Assembly (NCBI RefSeq): GCF_017654505.1
Contig: NC_054559.1
Location: 6,545,281-6,609,280, forward strand
DNA: 64,000 nucleotides
Source of the DNA: Polyodon spathula
Lineage: Eukaryota > Chordata > Actinopteri > Acipenseriformes > Polyodontidae
Direction of reading: 5' to 3'
In this document: positions 34,990-46,230 of the stretch, piece after piece
Numbering within the stretch: the first letter of the stretch is position 1
Layout of the letters: the number at the start of each line of letters is the position of its first letter
The notes under the pieces: model-generated
Database searches by the model: none
Told to the model about the DNA's origin: nothing
What the model saw: only the letters and a program-made list of their open reading frames with translations
Program-made: the position numbers and the translations under genes

Positions 34990-35890
34990 AACTGGAAGAG
35001 GTGAAGCGACAGTCAGTGTAGGGGCTGAAAATCATCCTAGCAAAAGAGAACAGATGCTCAACAGGAGCAGGTGAAGAAAGAATGGTATTAAAGATACAAA
35101 GAGTTTCCTTATGAAAGGGTATTGCGCTAAAGATGCCACATCCTTCCGGTGTCTTCAAAAAAAAATGAAGGCTCTCCAACTCAACTTTGTTGTTGAGGAA
35201 AATCTGATAAATCTTATGTTCTTATGTTCTTAATATCATTGAAAACAAAGAAGCTGTCCTCTTCATTGGGTCTCCCACAAGCAGATTCAGATACAAGACC
35301 CATCTTAAGCAGCATAATGCATAAGCTGATGGAATCTCATTATTTCTGCAGCAAAACAGTATGACAGCCAGCATAACTTAAAAAATGGTTGGCTGATTGT
35401 GGTCAGAATTGATTCATTAACCTCAGTCTTTAGCGCAAGAAAACTTCTGACTAGTTTCTAGAATCCAGTTACAATGGCCTGCAGTAGATGCTAGCAGTGG
35501 TGTAGGTTCATGGCCTGCAATAATTTTGACTCCACAGCAAAATGGTAAGGTTTTCTGACCCAGAAGATGATCTATATCAGTGGCAGTGGGCTTCAGCACT
35601 CGGCAGTGAGTACTCATCCAGGAAGTCTAACCCAATTCCTTAAAGCTAGGAAGTTGGAGTTTTTCCATCAACTAAGGAACCTTCTTATGGATATCAATTA
35701 GTAGGTTCAAACTGTCATACAGTGAATTCCATCGAGTAGGGCGTGTACTAATCAATTGACAATGGCAGTTTTCCAGAATTATTTCCGAAGTTTTTGGTTG
35801 ATGCATTTCATTTGAGCTGTGCAGCGTTTTCTCTCTGTAAATCAAAATATAGACTCGAACAAAGTCTGATATATTTTTCTTTTCCACTAT
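34990..35890 (-). pseudogene. hAT transposase pseudogene
   Basis: Reading leftward, fragments occur in hAT order. First comes STRPTRWNSLYDSLNLLIDI (the conserved TRWNS block), then a middle part with LLGQKTLPFCCGVKII. Last comes LSSPAPVEHLFSFARMIFSP, the family's dimerisation motif (S.A.VER.FS...). They are separated by stops and frameshifts. The first Asp and the zinc-finger head are not found. It belongs to a different hAT subgroup from the one at 22-23 kb. Confidence 0.75.
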
Positions 35891-37189
35891 TATCTGTGTA
35901 TTTATCTTTTTATATTTCTACCCACCTACTTCGATGGGAATGCAATCAGATTTATTATTTTTAATAATTGGCCTGAATGAAAAAAGTGCAAATTTATCTT
36001 AAATTTTATTTCATTCCCTTCGGATGTTCCGGTTTTTTACATCATTTTTTTTTTTAAACGTTGAACACAAGATAAAACCCAATAATAATAATAATAATAA
36101 TAATAGCAATAAAATCTGTCGTATATCCGCCCATTGCATATCCACCCTAACTGTTTTATATGCCATGATCAAGCTCTTCAGCAATGTCACCCACATGTAC
36201 AGCATTGATGCAGAATAGCTACAGTAAGGTGAAAGTGAGCTGTGCTTACAATTGGAGAAGTTAGAAATACACACCAGAAAGTGACAAGTAAACAAAACCA
36301 ATCGTTTTCCCACAGTGAAGCTATGGAGTGCTTTCCGAGAGGATTGGACAGGCTGGAACAGCAACCAAAGCCGATCCGACTCAACTTTTGGTTGTTCGGT
36401 CTTTGATAAAATGACAGCTAAATAGCAAACCTTAACAAAAAAACAAGACTTTTTTGCTCCAACACAAATGTAAGTATCGCACATTTAATTTATATTGTAA
36501 CTTCAGTTTTCTACTTTTATAGTGTTTTTTATATTGTTTGAGCAAGTGGACACTACTTGCAATTTGCTACTGTGTAAAGTACCCAACACTAGTCTAAGTA
36601 CTAATACCCTGTATCTTTAAACAAGGGATTTAAGGGAGTTGCCTAATAACTGAAGCTCAAACAATAATTATGTAAATATAGTAATTGTTACAGCTGTGTA
36701 TAATGGTATTCAAAACAGGATTACATATTTTTTACATATCCACCCTTATTGTGATCCCACCACAGTCAGATCCACGACGGGCTACTGAATTCCTGTTGTT
36801 TATGTTGTCCTAACAGTTTGTCACATCTAGTTGTATTCATTGTAATTATGTTAATTTAATAATAACTTTATTTATTTGTCCTTACTGCCTTATAGATCTG
36901 AGGGTGTGGGTTTGACTCTGACAAGTTACAAGTTACAAGGAATTGAGTTTGGACATTAGTGTAATGCACCACACAATTCAGCACAATTGGCAGGCTGCTT
37001 GGAGAGACCCAGAAACGTAATGGGAGACAGGGGGTGTTCAGGTCAGGATTTCTCACTTGCAACACTAAGGTGATGCTTGCCTGTAGCCATTCTGATGAGC
37101 ACTACATTCACAAGCACCAAAAAATAAATAAAATCCATTAAGCAATAGAAAATAAAAATATATATTTGGTACAAAAATAATCTATAAAA
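35891..37189. other. Intergenic, nothing recognised
   Basis: A short AAT trinucleotide run lies at 36081-36104. A 157-codon minus-strand frame (36011-36484) crosses that run as poly-Leu and has no recognisable domain, so it is not called a gene. Confidence 0.4.
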
Positions 37190-37548
37190 ACAGGGCGTCT
37201 ATTCATGACAATAATGAAACCCCCCCTTTGTTAATCCCCTTGGAAGTTTTCACCAAGACCAGGCTCATTTTGCTAGCCACTTCATTTACACTCCTCCTTC
37301 ACCTTTAGGCTTGCAAAAGAAAGCACAAACATAAGAAGAACAGCCTCTTTTTAAAGACAGGTGACCAGGGTTAATTGATTGTCAATTCTTCAATTAAGAC
37401 CTGGCCATCTGCTGCACATTCTTTTCAGTTAGACAGGGAGGGGGAGTCTACTCTCCCAGCCCTGCCAAATCTAATCAAACATAAAGACATTTTCTTTACC
37501 AACCACCACCCTTACACAATATGCACAGGGGCAGGCCTCAGCCTGTTT
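37190..37548 (-). mobile_element. LTR-like repeat, family 1, minus copy, truncated
   Basis: It is the inverse of the repeat at 15.5-15.9 kb: the blocks cttcacctttaggcttgcaa, acaggtgaccaggg, cccagccctgcc and ggcaggcctcagcc appear in the reversed order. It breaks off just before the TGTGGCAG start. Confidence 0.55.
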
Positions 37549-39379
37549 ATGAGTTTTAGTCAGCAAGCATTGATATCAGTATTCCTCGCTAGTCTCTTAA
37601 CCCTTTCAGTCCTGAATTGTAGAGCTGAAGAATAAACTCCTTTATTGAGTTACATGAGAATAGGACAATATTTTTTACATGTATTTCTACACTACCTCAA
37701 ACTGGTAGAGTCCCGTGAGGTTCCAATGTGATTTCCGACAGCATATGTTAAAATAGCTAAGGGTTAAACACAGCACAATACAATCTGTTATGCAATATAG
37801 TGCAAACACATTTGTTCAACTTTTCTGTAACAGGTTTTTACACTTATATTCCAAGCTTGAGGTAACATTGTTTAGTTCTGTGTTAGTGTGGTTTTACTCA
37901 AAGTACAATCTCACCCAAAGGGTTGTTACATCTGCAGCTGTCAGTTTCCAACTATTTTCAACAGTAAGTTAATTTGGCAGTCTTTCTGGGCTTCATACTG
38001 CTTTACCATGCTTTCACTGTGCTTTGTTACACTTTATTATGCTTTTACTATGGGGAAACTTTATAAGGAAACATTTTGCAGTCATAAATTAATTGACATA
38101 GACTAATAATTTGAACACATTTTCTTGATAGTGTCATTTCAACCAAATAATTTGAGAAATCCCATATTTTTTTTTTGTTGAACTAATGCACAGAATCTGA
38201 AAAACTGAAAACTAAGAGCTAGTAAGATTAAACTACAAGAAACCATGGTAAGTAGGCAAACATTTCAGCTAGTGCCTGCTTCAGTGTACTGACAGTGTTC
38301 GCTTACGTTTTTATCATGGGTGCAATCACTGTTAGTAGTCGTGATGCCCTCTATTGCTCCAGTGAGTTTTCGTTATGTATGTAGTTTCCATTCACAGCAG
38401 CGTCTGACCCCAGGTTACTGTGAGGACCTTGATTCTGCAGCCGCCAGTGGGTTGTACCCGTCACTGTTCTTCAGGGCAGGAAATAGAATCTAGTGAATTA
38501 AGAGAGCAGGGGATATTTTGCTAGCATGTTCTTTTTTTTTTCACTAATCCGAGAAAGCAAACAAGTTGAGAGTTCTGAAGGGACCTGGAATTCGATTGCT
38601 TAGTTCTAATATTAACACAGGTCCCCATTTCTTCTGTTGAAGATCCTTCGATTCTTTTCTTGTGGTTTGTACATGTCATTTGGAATATCCAGAGATCACC
38701 AAGATAGTTCTGCTTCCTGGTTCCTAATCACTTCACGTGTGGTTGTTCAGATTCACTCTAATGGTCAAGCTGCTTGCAGACCATGTGACCTACGTTACAG
38801 GTACCAGGAAGTAGCAGTTAATAGAGAGCTTAGTGTTTTTATATATAAAAAAAGAACTCAAAGATTCTCTCCACCATATTGCACAAAAGGACTTGATTAG
38901 CTTAATGTCTACATATATCATTGTAAACTAAGTGATATGTACAATTTTCAACAGCAAACTGTATTCTCTAACAGAACAGATCAGCATATCATATTTACAT
39001 TCCTCACAACTGTACCTTTTGAATTTGGTAACAGTCAGCCCCTCTTTTCCAACCAAATTTCAAATCTTTGGTTTGAATATAGCCTCGTCACTGAAGCCAG
39101 TGGACTCAACATTAGCAGACAGTCTGTGACTGAACAGCGTTGTTCCCATTAAAATACAGTACTTCACAGATGTGGACTGACTGTGTGTGTGGGGGGGGGG
39201 TCGGGGGAATAAAAACCCCAACAAATAATGTAATTATTGTTTTATGCTGCACTCGCATCATATCAGAGTGAGGGGCAAGGAACAGGAAGTTAAAAGATGC
39301 CATGTTCTTGAGAGGGGCTTAAGAGACCTCCTGTGGGCTGGGATTCCTAGTTGGAAGGGAGCATCAATTCAATTAGTGA

Positions 39380-39440
<61 letters not shown>

Positions 39441-40532
39441 ATTGTGTGTATATATCATATTATAAATTTGATTATTTTAAATTGTGTGGTAAATAATAAC
39501 GAAGCAGGTGAATAATACCCTGATGATCTTCCTCCCTAACCCACGGGAGAGCAAAGGCCAGCACAGCACTTCCTATCGGAAGACTCGAAACTTGAATGTG
39601 TTTGAACAAGCAAGCTCCTTATCATATGACTCAACTTGCAACCCACTCAACACTCCACAGCCTGCCCTCCTCGAGTCATCCACTGCCTGCCATCAGTCTT
39701 TTAAAAACTACAGGAGTGCTATTGTAATAAGCATTATATGCACTTGCATACTTACATGGATTAATGTAGGCTAATAAGCATGTCACAGGTAGCCGGTAGC
39801 TGCAATTAAGTCAGTTTCAGTGTGTGGTTTCAATCTAGCAGTTTGCCTCATGATAAAGACATCACTGATAATTAGTCCAGGCACTAGGCTATGTAAATTG
39901 CTCTAGTTTTACATAGACATTTTCTGTATGTGGAGACTGGGTTCCTGGATGTGATGTGAAGGCACAACAGAAGAAATGGATTTGTGTTTAAGAGAAAGCA
40001 AACGTGAATCAAAGAGCCATTCTCGATATTTTTGAGGTTGTGGAAAACGTATTTGCTCTTAGGATTCACCAAACAAACTCAAAGCAGCTCAAAGAAAAAT
40101 GATAAGAACTCAAAGTCTAGGAGTAACAGAACCCAGAAGCACTCACAACGATTGCAAACACCATAGTAATGGAAAGGTTAAAAAACATTAATACATTATA
40201 CTTGAAGGTGCTTGTTAACAAATTAGGTATTATTTTAACAAGGAATTTTAATATAGTACAAGATGCAGTCCAGTTGAAGCTAGAACCGCAATGTTATCTA
40301 TTGCTAGCTCTCAATTGTTGGTGTATATTAAGAAGGTGTCACAGCACGTCTTTTCTCTTCTCTCTCTTCACAGTAATCTGCAGTGACACTCTGCACTTTC
40401 TTATTGCTATAAAAAGACTGCAACCTAGAACAGCTATTCCTGGAATTAAGTCAGATCCCCATTTGAACTCATGAGTGGAAGCAAGTATCGTCATTCAGAG
40501 ACTTGTTGTGTTATATTAATGATCTACATATA
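37549..40532. other. Intergenic, nothing recognised apart from a TA run
   Basis: AT-rich, with short unrelated frames on both strands. A G-run lies near 39190. No exon-like block with splice signals and known protein was found. Confidence 0.4.
39382..39438. repeat. (TA)n microsatellite
   Basis: About 28 TA repeats. Confidence 0.95.
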
Positions 40533-40964
40533 CAGTGGTGTGCAAATTGATTAGAACACTTCACGGTTTGTCATTTCTTTCCATATATATATTATATAAT
40601 ATATATATTATCTGCCTGCATACAAACCTCAGTGTGAGAATTTGAATTTCTGGTCAGTAATCATTGATATAGAAACAATAGGGACTTGTACGTGCGAAAG
40701 TGTTAGATCACTTTCTGCTTTAATTAGGCATCTTAAACAACTTCTAAAATGTCTCATGCATTTTACCATTTGTGGCTATGTGTTCCTTTTCTCTTACTAT
40801 TTTAAATTAATTGTGTGTGTGGCCTATTAAATTCATCAATTAAATTAGAGAATTGTTAATTTCCCTATTTGACAGTTTTACGATACAAAGGGTTTGATGT
40901 GATATGCACTACAAATCAAAACTCCAGAAGCAGTGGGGTGTTGTAATAAATTTGCACACTACTG
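40533..40964. mobile_element. Tc1/mariner-type MITE with TA duplication
   Basis: The left end CAGTGGTGTGCAAATTGATT and the inverse of the right end (CAGTAGTGTGCAAATTTATT) match over about 28 bp. TA dinucleotides flank both sides (40531-40532 and 40965-40966). The 432-bp interior has no transposase, so the element is non-autonomous. Confidence 0.75.
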
Positions 40965-41120
40965 TAAGTGCTGTCCTTATAAAGTACTGACCCCAGTAGT
41001 TTAGATAACCAACCAACCAATCAATTGTTTTTCTGTGCGAATGTGGTATGATTTCATTAGCTAATTTAATTAGTTTCAAATGTCATTTAACTAACTCAAT
41101 TTTTAAAGACAAAGCTTTGG

Positions 41121-41275
41121 GGTGTCAGATCTCGGTTCTGGAGGGCCATTCCACTCCAAGTTTAAAGTGAGATTGTTAACTTAGTGGAAGGGCTGGGTGG
41201 AAGTTTAATTGGTTGAATTAAACAATTTAGAACAGGGTTGGAACAGAGACTAAGAGTGGAATAGTTTCTTATCTT
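41121..41275. repeat. Interspersed repeat G, copy 1 (CTGGAGGGCC type)
   Basis: It shares with 61931-62090 the order: ggtgtc..., ctggagggc, ttccactcca, then a spaced ggttggaaca and gtggaa. The design, opening with a tcctggagggcc-like block, resembles abundant fish SINE/LINE-tail repeats. No family is assigned. Confidence 0.5.
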
Positions 41276-41399
41276 TTAGAACATTCTTCCACTCCGAGAA
41301 GTGTACATCAGCACTGTACCTGGTTTTATCCTCACTCTTGCTGTGCAAGAGCTCTCTCTAGTGGTTCAAAACAATACTGCAGATTTAAATATATATATA

Positions 41400-42589
41400 C
41401 AGCTCTGGAAAAAATGAAGAGACCACTGCAAAATTATCAGTTTCTCTGGTTTTACTATTTATAGGTATGTGTTTGGGTAAAATGAACATTTTTGTTTTAT
41501 TCTATAAACTACTGAAACATTTCTCCCAAATTCCAAATAAAAATATTGTCATTTAGAGCATTTATTTGCAGAAAATGACAACTGGTCAAAATAACAAAAA
41601 AGATGCAGTTTTGTCAGACCTCGAATAATGCAATGAAAATAAGTTCAGATTCATTTTTAAACAACAAAATACTAATGTTTTAACTTAGGAAGAGTTCAGA
41701 AATCAATATTTGGTGGAATAATCCTGATTTTCAAGCACAGCTTTCATGCGTCTTGGCATGCTCTCCACCAGTCTTTCACATTGATGTTGGGTGACTTTAT
41801 GCCACTCCTGGCGCAAAAATTCAAGCAGCTCGGCTTTGTTTGATGGCTTGTGACCATCCATCTTCCTCTTGATCACATTCCAGAGGTTTTCAATGGGGTT
41901 CAGGTCTGGAGATTGGGCTGGCCATGAGAGGGTCTTGATCTGGTGGTCTTCCATCCACACCTTGATTGACCTGGCTGTGTGGCATGGAGCATTGTCCTGC
42001 TGGAAAAACCAATCCTCAGAGTTGGGGAACATTGTCAGAGCAGAAGGAAGCAAGTTTTCTTCCAGGACAACCTTGTACTTGGCTTACTATTTGAACTGTG
42101 CTCACTGGGATATCCAAACACTTGGATATTATTTTGTACCCTTTCCCTAATCTGTGCATTTGTATTACTTTATCTCTAACTTCTGTAGAATGCTCTTTGG
42201 TCTTCATTTTCCTTCAGATTCATAGCCTTATCAATGGTCCTTCAACAGTGTGGTTTTTATCCAGAAAATGTGACAGCAACTTTAATGGTTCACAGGTGGA
42301 GGCCAATGGTAAGGTAATTGTGTCCTCGTTAGGGCAATTTCTTTCATTGGTGCAAACTGGAAGCTTCCACAGAACAAGGGTTGAATACTTATGCAAGCAA
42401 GATATTTCAGTTTTTTATTTTTCTTAAAAATATTTCCCAACTTAAAACCAATGTCACCTTACAATAATTGATTTTGAGTTTCAGTGTTTAAAAATAAAAT
42501 ATCAAACAGAACGAAATTTCAATATACCATTTGTAATTCGATAATATGAGAGAATTGGTCAGGGGTCTGAATAATTTTGCAAGGCACTG
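41400..42589 (-). mobile_element. Chimeric Tc1: two subfamilies joined
   Basis: The left part (41400-42085) is the same subfamily as the 30.6-kb copy: end CAGCTCTGGAAAAAATGAAG and transposase text FFQQDNAPCHTA and NPIENLWNVIKRK. From 42086 the sequence switches to another Tc1 subfamily. The minus strand there begins MKTKEHSTEVRDKVIQMHRL (helix-turn-helix head, from 42207), and the right end is the inverse of CAGTGCCTTGCAAAATTATT, followed by TA. The two half-genes meet in the DNA-binding domain, and the central catalytic part with the first Asp is missing. Confidence 0.85.
41703..42207 (-). pseudogene. Chimeric Tc1 transposase remnant
   Basis: From 42207 leftward about 41 residues form a Tc1 helix-turn-helix head (GKGYKIISKCLDIPVSTVQ). 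At about 42085 this passes into the carboxy half of a second subfamily, which stays open to its natural stop at 41703 and keeps the QQDNAPCH and NPIENLW catalytic boxes. The junction frame gives VSQVQGCPGRK, so the fused text is not a functional enzyme. Confidence 0.85.

Positions 42590-42671
<82 letters not shown>
42590..42671. repeat. (TA)n microsatellite beside the chimeric Tc1 end
   Basis: TA repeats with minor interruptions, beginning exactly at the TA target of the Tc1 right end. They grade into a short TG run. Confidence 0.95.
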
Positions 42672-42687
<16 letters not shown>

Positions 42688-43493
42688 GTGTGTTATTTGT
42701 TTTGCTGTATTGAGCTTTTAATTTCCTCCTGTTTTTATTGCACACAAAATACATGAACTGATTATATTGCAGTATACAAATAAACTTGAAATTGGAGGCA
42801 GGGGTTCTGTTTTTATTTTAGAACATGATATCTGGTACTAATTTAGATGAAAGAAATCTTTGTTTGCAAGCCATGCTTTCAATTACTGTTGCCCTTGCTT
42901 GGTCATTTCATCTGGAGTGTAACATTTTTACCACCCTTTCAACCACTTCTTTCCTGTCAATAATCTGCTTCATCAAGTGACTGACATACTTTCACCCAGT
43001 AACATGCTTTGATCTAGAAGACACTGCTAAGGTGAAGCAAGCCAGGAAGTGCAAACAGAATAATTCATAGAAACTGGGCACTCCTTTTTATGTAAGTAGT
43101 ACCAGTTATCATTCTTTAAAATGAAAATACATGTACAACATGTGTTTCTTTCAAAATTACATATTTAGTCCATTGTAGCTAATGGAAGTGCTAAGCAGGT
43201 GAGACTTTTTTTAATCTACAATTACTTCAATGCAATTATGTACAGATATTTCAAATGCAACACTGAATTAAACACTGCTGCTGATTCCTGGTACTAAATC
43301 ACTTCCTGTGCAGCATTTTAACTTCAAAGAATCAGGCAGCAATAGTTTGTTTTTGAACTGTGGCATTGGGTTTAAATAAGACACAAATCCTTGTAGTCCA
43401 AATACCCTTGTGGCAAAAAGAGGACCGCTGTTTTTTTTTCTGTTGTGTGTTTTTTGAAAAAAAAAAAAAGTGTTTTGGATTACAAAAAAATAC

Positions 43494-43530
43494 ATAAATA
43501 AATAATAAATAAATAAATAAATAAATAACT
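43494..43530. repeat. (AAAT)n microsatellite
   Basis: AAAT tetranucleotide run with one shortened unit. It follows A- and T-rich tracts at 43433-43490. Confidence 0.85.
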
Positions 43531-43726
43531 CTAAAGGAATATTCTGAGCCTCGAAGACGCCGCGGGGGGATCTTTTCGGGAAGAAGCGGGAGAGGAGGAG
43601 CTCCACGCACAGCGGGAAGTTGCTGAAGTCAGGAAAGTTCAGGACCACCTTGACAACAGCCCTCTAGCCTGAAGGTTAGGAACCCAGGGCGATACAAACA
43701 GCCGTCGCCGGTTTGCCCCCTCTACG

Positions 43727-43754
43727 AACAGCTAGAATCTCTTTTCTAGCTGTT
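43727..43754. repeat. Perfect 11-bp hairpin
   Basis: Arms aacagctagaa and ttctagctgtt with a 6-base loop. It lies in a short GC-richer patch (43550-43800) of unknown nature. No downstream polyadenylation or histone-type context was seen. Confidence 0.7.
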
Positions 43755-43863
43755 CCTTTCACAGTTATGAAGAGGAGGAACTAGTGTCTGAGTAGGAGGA
43801 GCCTGAGCATCCAACGCCCAGAAGGGGGGAGCACAGACGACTGGCATGAAGGCATGATTATCT

Positions 43864-44180
43864 GGTTGCAGTGGAAGTGTGATTGTAGGGTTGCAGTGGA
43901 GGTGTGATTGTGTAGTTGCAGTGAAGCTGTGATTGGTTGCAGTGCAGGTGTGATTGTATGGTTGCAGTGGAGGTATGATTGTGTAGTTGTAGTGAAGCTG
44001 TGATTGGTTGCAGTGAAGGTGTAATTGGTTGCAGTGGAGGCATGATTGTCAGGTTGCAATGAAGGTGTGATTGTCTGGTTGCAGTGGAGGTGTGATTATC
44101 TGGTTGCAGTGGAGGTGTAATTGTCTGGTTGCAGTGGAGGTGTAATTGTCTGGTTGTGGTGTAATTGTCATGTTGCAGTA
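43864..44180. repeat. 25/21-bp minisatellite, about 13 units
   Basis: The unit ggttgcagtggaggtgtgat with a short tail repeats with spacings of 25 or 21 bp (starts at 43864, 43889, 43914, 43935, 43960, 43985, 44006, 44027, 44052, 44077, 44102, 44127, 44152). The two lengths differ by a 4-bp insert. Long minus-strand open frames across it (HCNQTITPPLQ type) are by-products of the repeat. Confidence 0.9.
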
Positions 44181-44832
44181 TTTGACATAGTAAAATTGCC
44201 AGCAAGCAGGAAAAGGAAGGCTTTAGGACAGAAATAAATTCAACTACTGTTTATGTTTGCAGTATTTTATTTAATTTAATACAAAACAAAAAATGACTTG
44301 CACAGAAAAAACATGTGGGTAGAGTTTAATGATTTAAGCAACAGCAGATTTAACATAGACCTCTTTCTATTGGATTTGTATTGCGCACAGCAATGTTAAT
44401 AAGAGGGGGATCATCAATGCATTACACCTGTGGGTAATAACCCCATGACATGCAAAGTACAACGCACCTCCAATGTCCTCAAGGTGACAGTATTCTCTCA
44501 TAGAGTGATCTTATTGTACAAATAAATTATAACAGATCTTCTTGCAGGTTCATTAAAAACAATACCATTGAATATACTTAAAAACTTTTTGTTGTTTTTC
44601 AAGCAGGTTGTGTAGCAACGGAGCTCGAGAACAAAGATAACTCGGTCCACCGCTCCATAACAGTTCTCCTATCTCCTGCTTGGCCTGCATCTCTCCGCAC
44701 TCACCTGTGGTCCTACCCGTGTAGTGACATGTGAGTGAAACCCACGATTATTCATCGAACTCAGCAGGGCAGGGATTCCTCCACAGCCAGGCCAGAAACT
44801 AGTTCCTGGATTACAGGGGCCAGCGTGACTAG

Positions 44833-45227
44833 GGGTGTGACGATTCATTGAGTATCGTTGAATCCTGAAAACTTTCTTATAAATACAAAAATGAAAGGGC
44901 ACAAGTAAAACAAAGTAATAAACACAAAAAAGTACAAAAATAACTTTCCAGGCTGTTCACTGGATTCAAGTTTTCTACACAACCAAAAAAACCAACCTGC
45001 TTCCTCAGCTCCCTCTCCCAAATGAGAAGCAGAGGCCTCCTTTTATATCAGGTGGCTGGGCGCTGATTGATCGTTAATCAACCTAATCAACTAATCAACC
45101 CCAGCCACCTGAACATAATAAACCCAGGCAGGCAGGGGAAGTTAACCCCATCCCTGCCAATTTAAAAAGGGCAGAGCTTTGCTCTGCCACAGGGTGTGAC
45201 GATTCATTGAGTATCGTTGAATCCTGA
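44833..45227. repeat. 36-bp direct repeats bracketing an LTR-like segment
   Basis: Positions 44833-44868 and 45192-45227 are identical (gggtgtgacgattcattg through atcctga), with weaker similarity for about 12 bp beyond. Between them, on the minus strand from 45191, is an LTR-like start TGTGGCAGAGCAAAGC with a TATA-type gatataaaagg near 45045. The direct repeats are too long for a retroviral-type target duplication. Confidence 0.65.
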
Positions 45228-45455
45228 TACTTTCTTTGCATGATATACTGTATCGTAATAGAGGTATCTAACGTTTGTATTCTGATACAAGACCCAATGC
45301 ACAACATATCTCTTTATAGTTCACCAAATGTAAATAAGTGTCTTATAGTTAATACACACTCTCATTACCTCATTGAATTTTTTGTCTTTTAACAAAATGG
45401 TCCATCATTAAATGATCATTTGATTTAATTATACATAATACAAGGAACATTACAT

Positions 45456-45854
45456 GTGTTGTGGTACATTACTTGTAAACATTTACCACTGTATTTTTGC
45501 ATGGTATTTTTGCAGTTTTACAATGCTTTCTTAGTTAAACATTACAGCCATAGTAGAATGGGAACAGTGTGCCTCATACTGGATGGTCTGGTAGTTCATT
45601 TCAGGGTCAGTCGGAAGCCAGCCATCCAGGGAGGTGGCACAGTCATAATGCCCGAAGTCATCACCCTAATGCGGTATGCGATGTGTCAGTCATGGATTGG
45701 AGGAGACGTGATTGAACTAGCTCTCGCATGGAACGTGACTAAGGGTATAACTGGTGACGATGTAATCTATTCCTTTGATGTGGTTATGCTAAAGGAAATG
45801 GACTGTGAAAAGCGTATTGTGACTGTTAAGTGTTTTGTTTGTTTCCAAAACTAA
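45456..45854 (+). other. Unrecognised 132-codon open frame
   Basis: One of the longest frames not explained by a known element. It reads with hydrophobic stretches (TVCLILDGLVVHF) and a middle part VIELALAWNVTKGITGDDVI. No domain is recognised. The stretch that follows (46010-46230) has AATAAAG at about 46135 and an end resembling an LTR edge (gatcaca), so the frame may lie in an old LTR element rather than in a host gene. Confidence 0.25.
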
Positions 45855-46230
45855 CTGTCTTTTTTTGCCATTGTCAGATGGCTAACACAAACTGGGAGCT
45901 GTCGCTACAGGCCAGCATCAGGCTTGGACTACAATTCCCTACTGTCACTATCCTTGCCTTGCACTGCACCGGCAGTAAGAACACTCACTATCAGGAGAAG
46001 TGACCGTGTCTGTGTTGTGTGTTGTTCTTTGTTATTATTTCAGGACTGAACTCCATGGTTTATATGCTGGAAATAAACATCCTTGTGTAGAGCCGGCATT
46101 ATTATTTAACACGTTGAAACCCGGGAAAACAAAAAAATAAAGAACTGTTTGAGCCGTGAACTTTGCGTCTGTCATTGCTGGAGTACCTGCATCACCTGTA
46201 CACCTGCGCACTGCAAACCACTCGATCACA

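Noticed and set aside
36011..36484. 157-codon minus-strand frame with a poly-leucine run
   Set aside because: It crosses an AAT trinucleotide run, shows no domain, and has no splice or promoter context.
43268..43648. 126-codon minus-strand frame ending in SRFFPKRSPRGVFEAQNI
   Set aside because: It runs through AAAT and homopolymer repeats, and only its first 40 codons are complex sequence. No family is recognised, so not called a gene.
43858..44205. Repetitive minus-strand frames rich in H, N, T and Q
   Set aside because: They arise from the 25/21-bp minisatellite; the unit lengths shift frame, so a selected repeat protein is unlikely.
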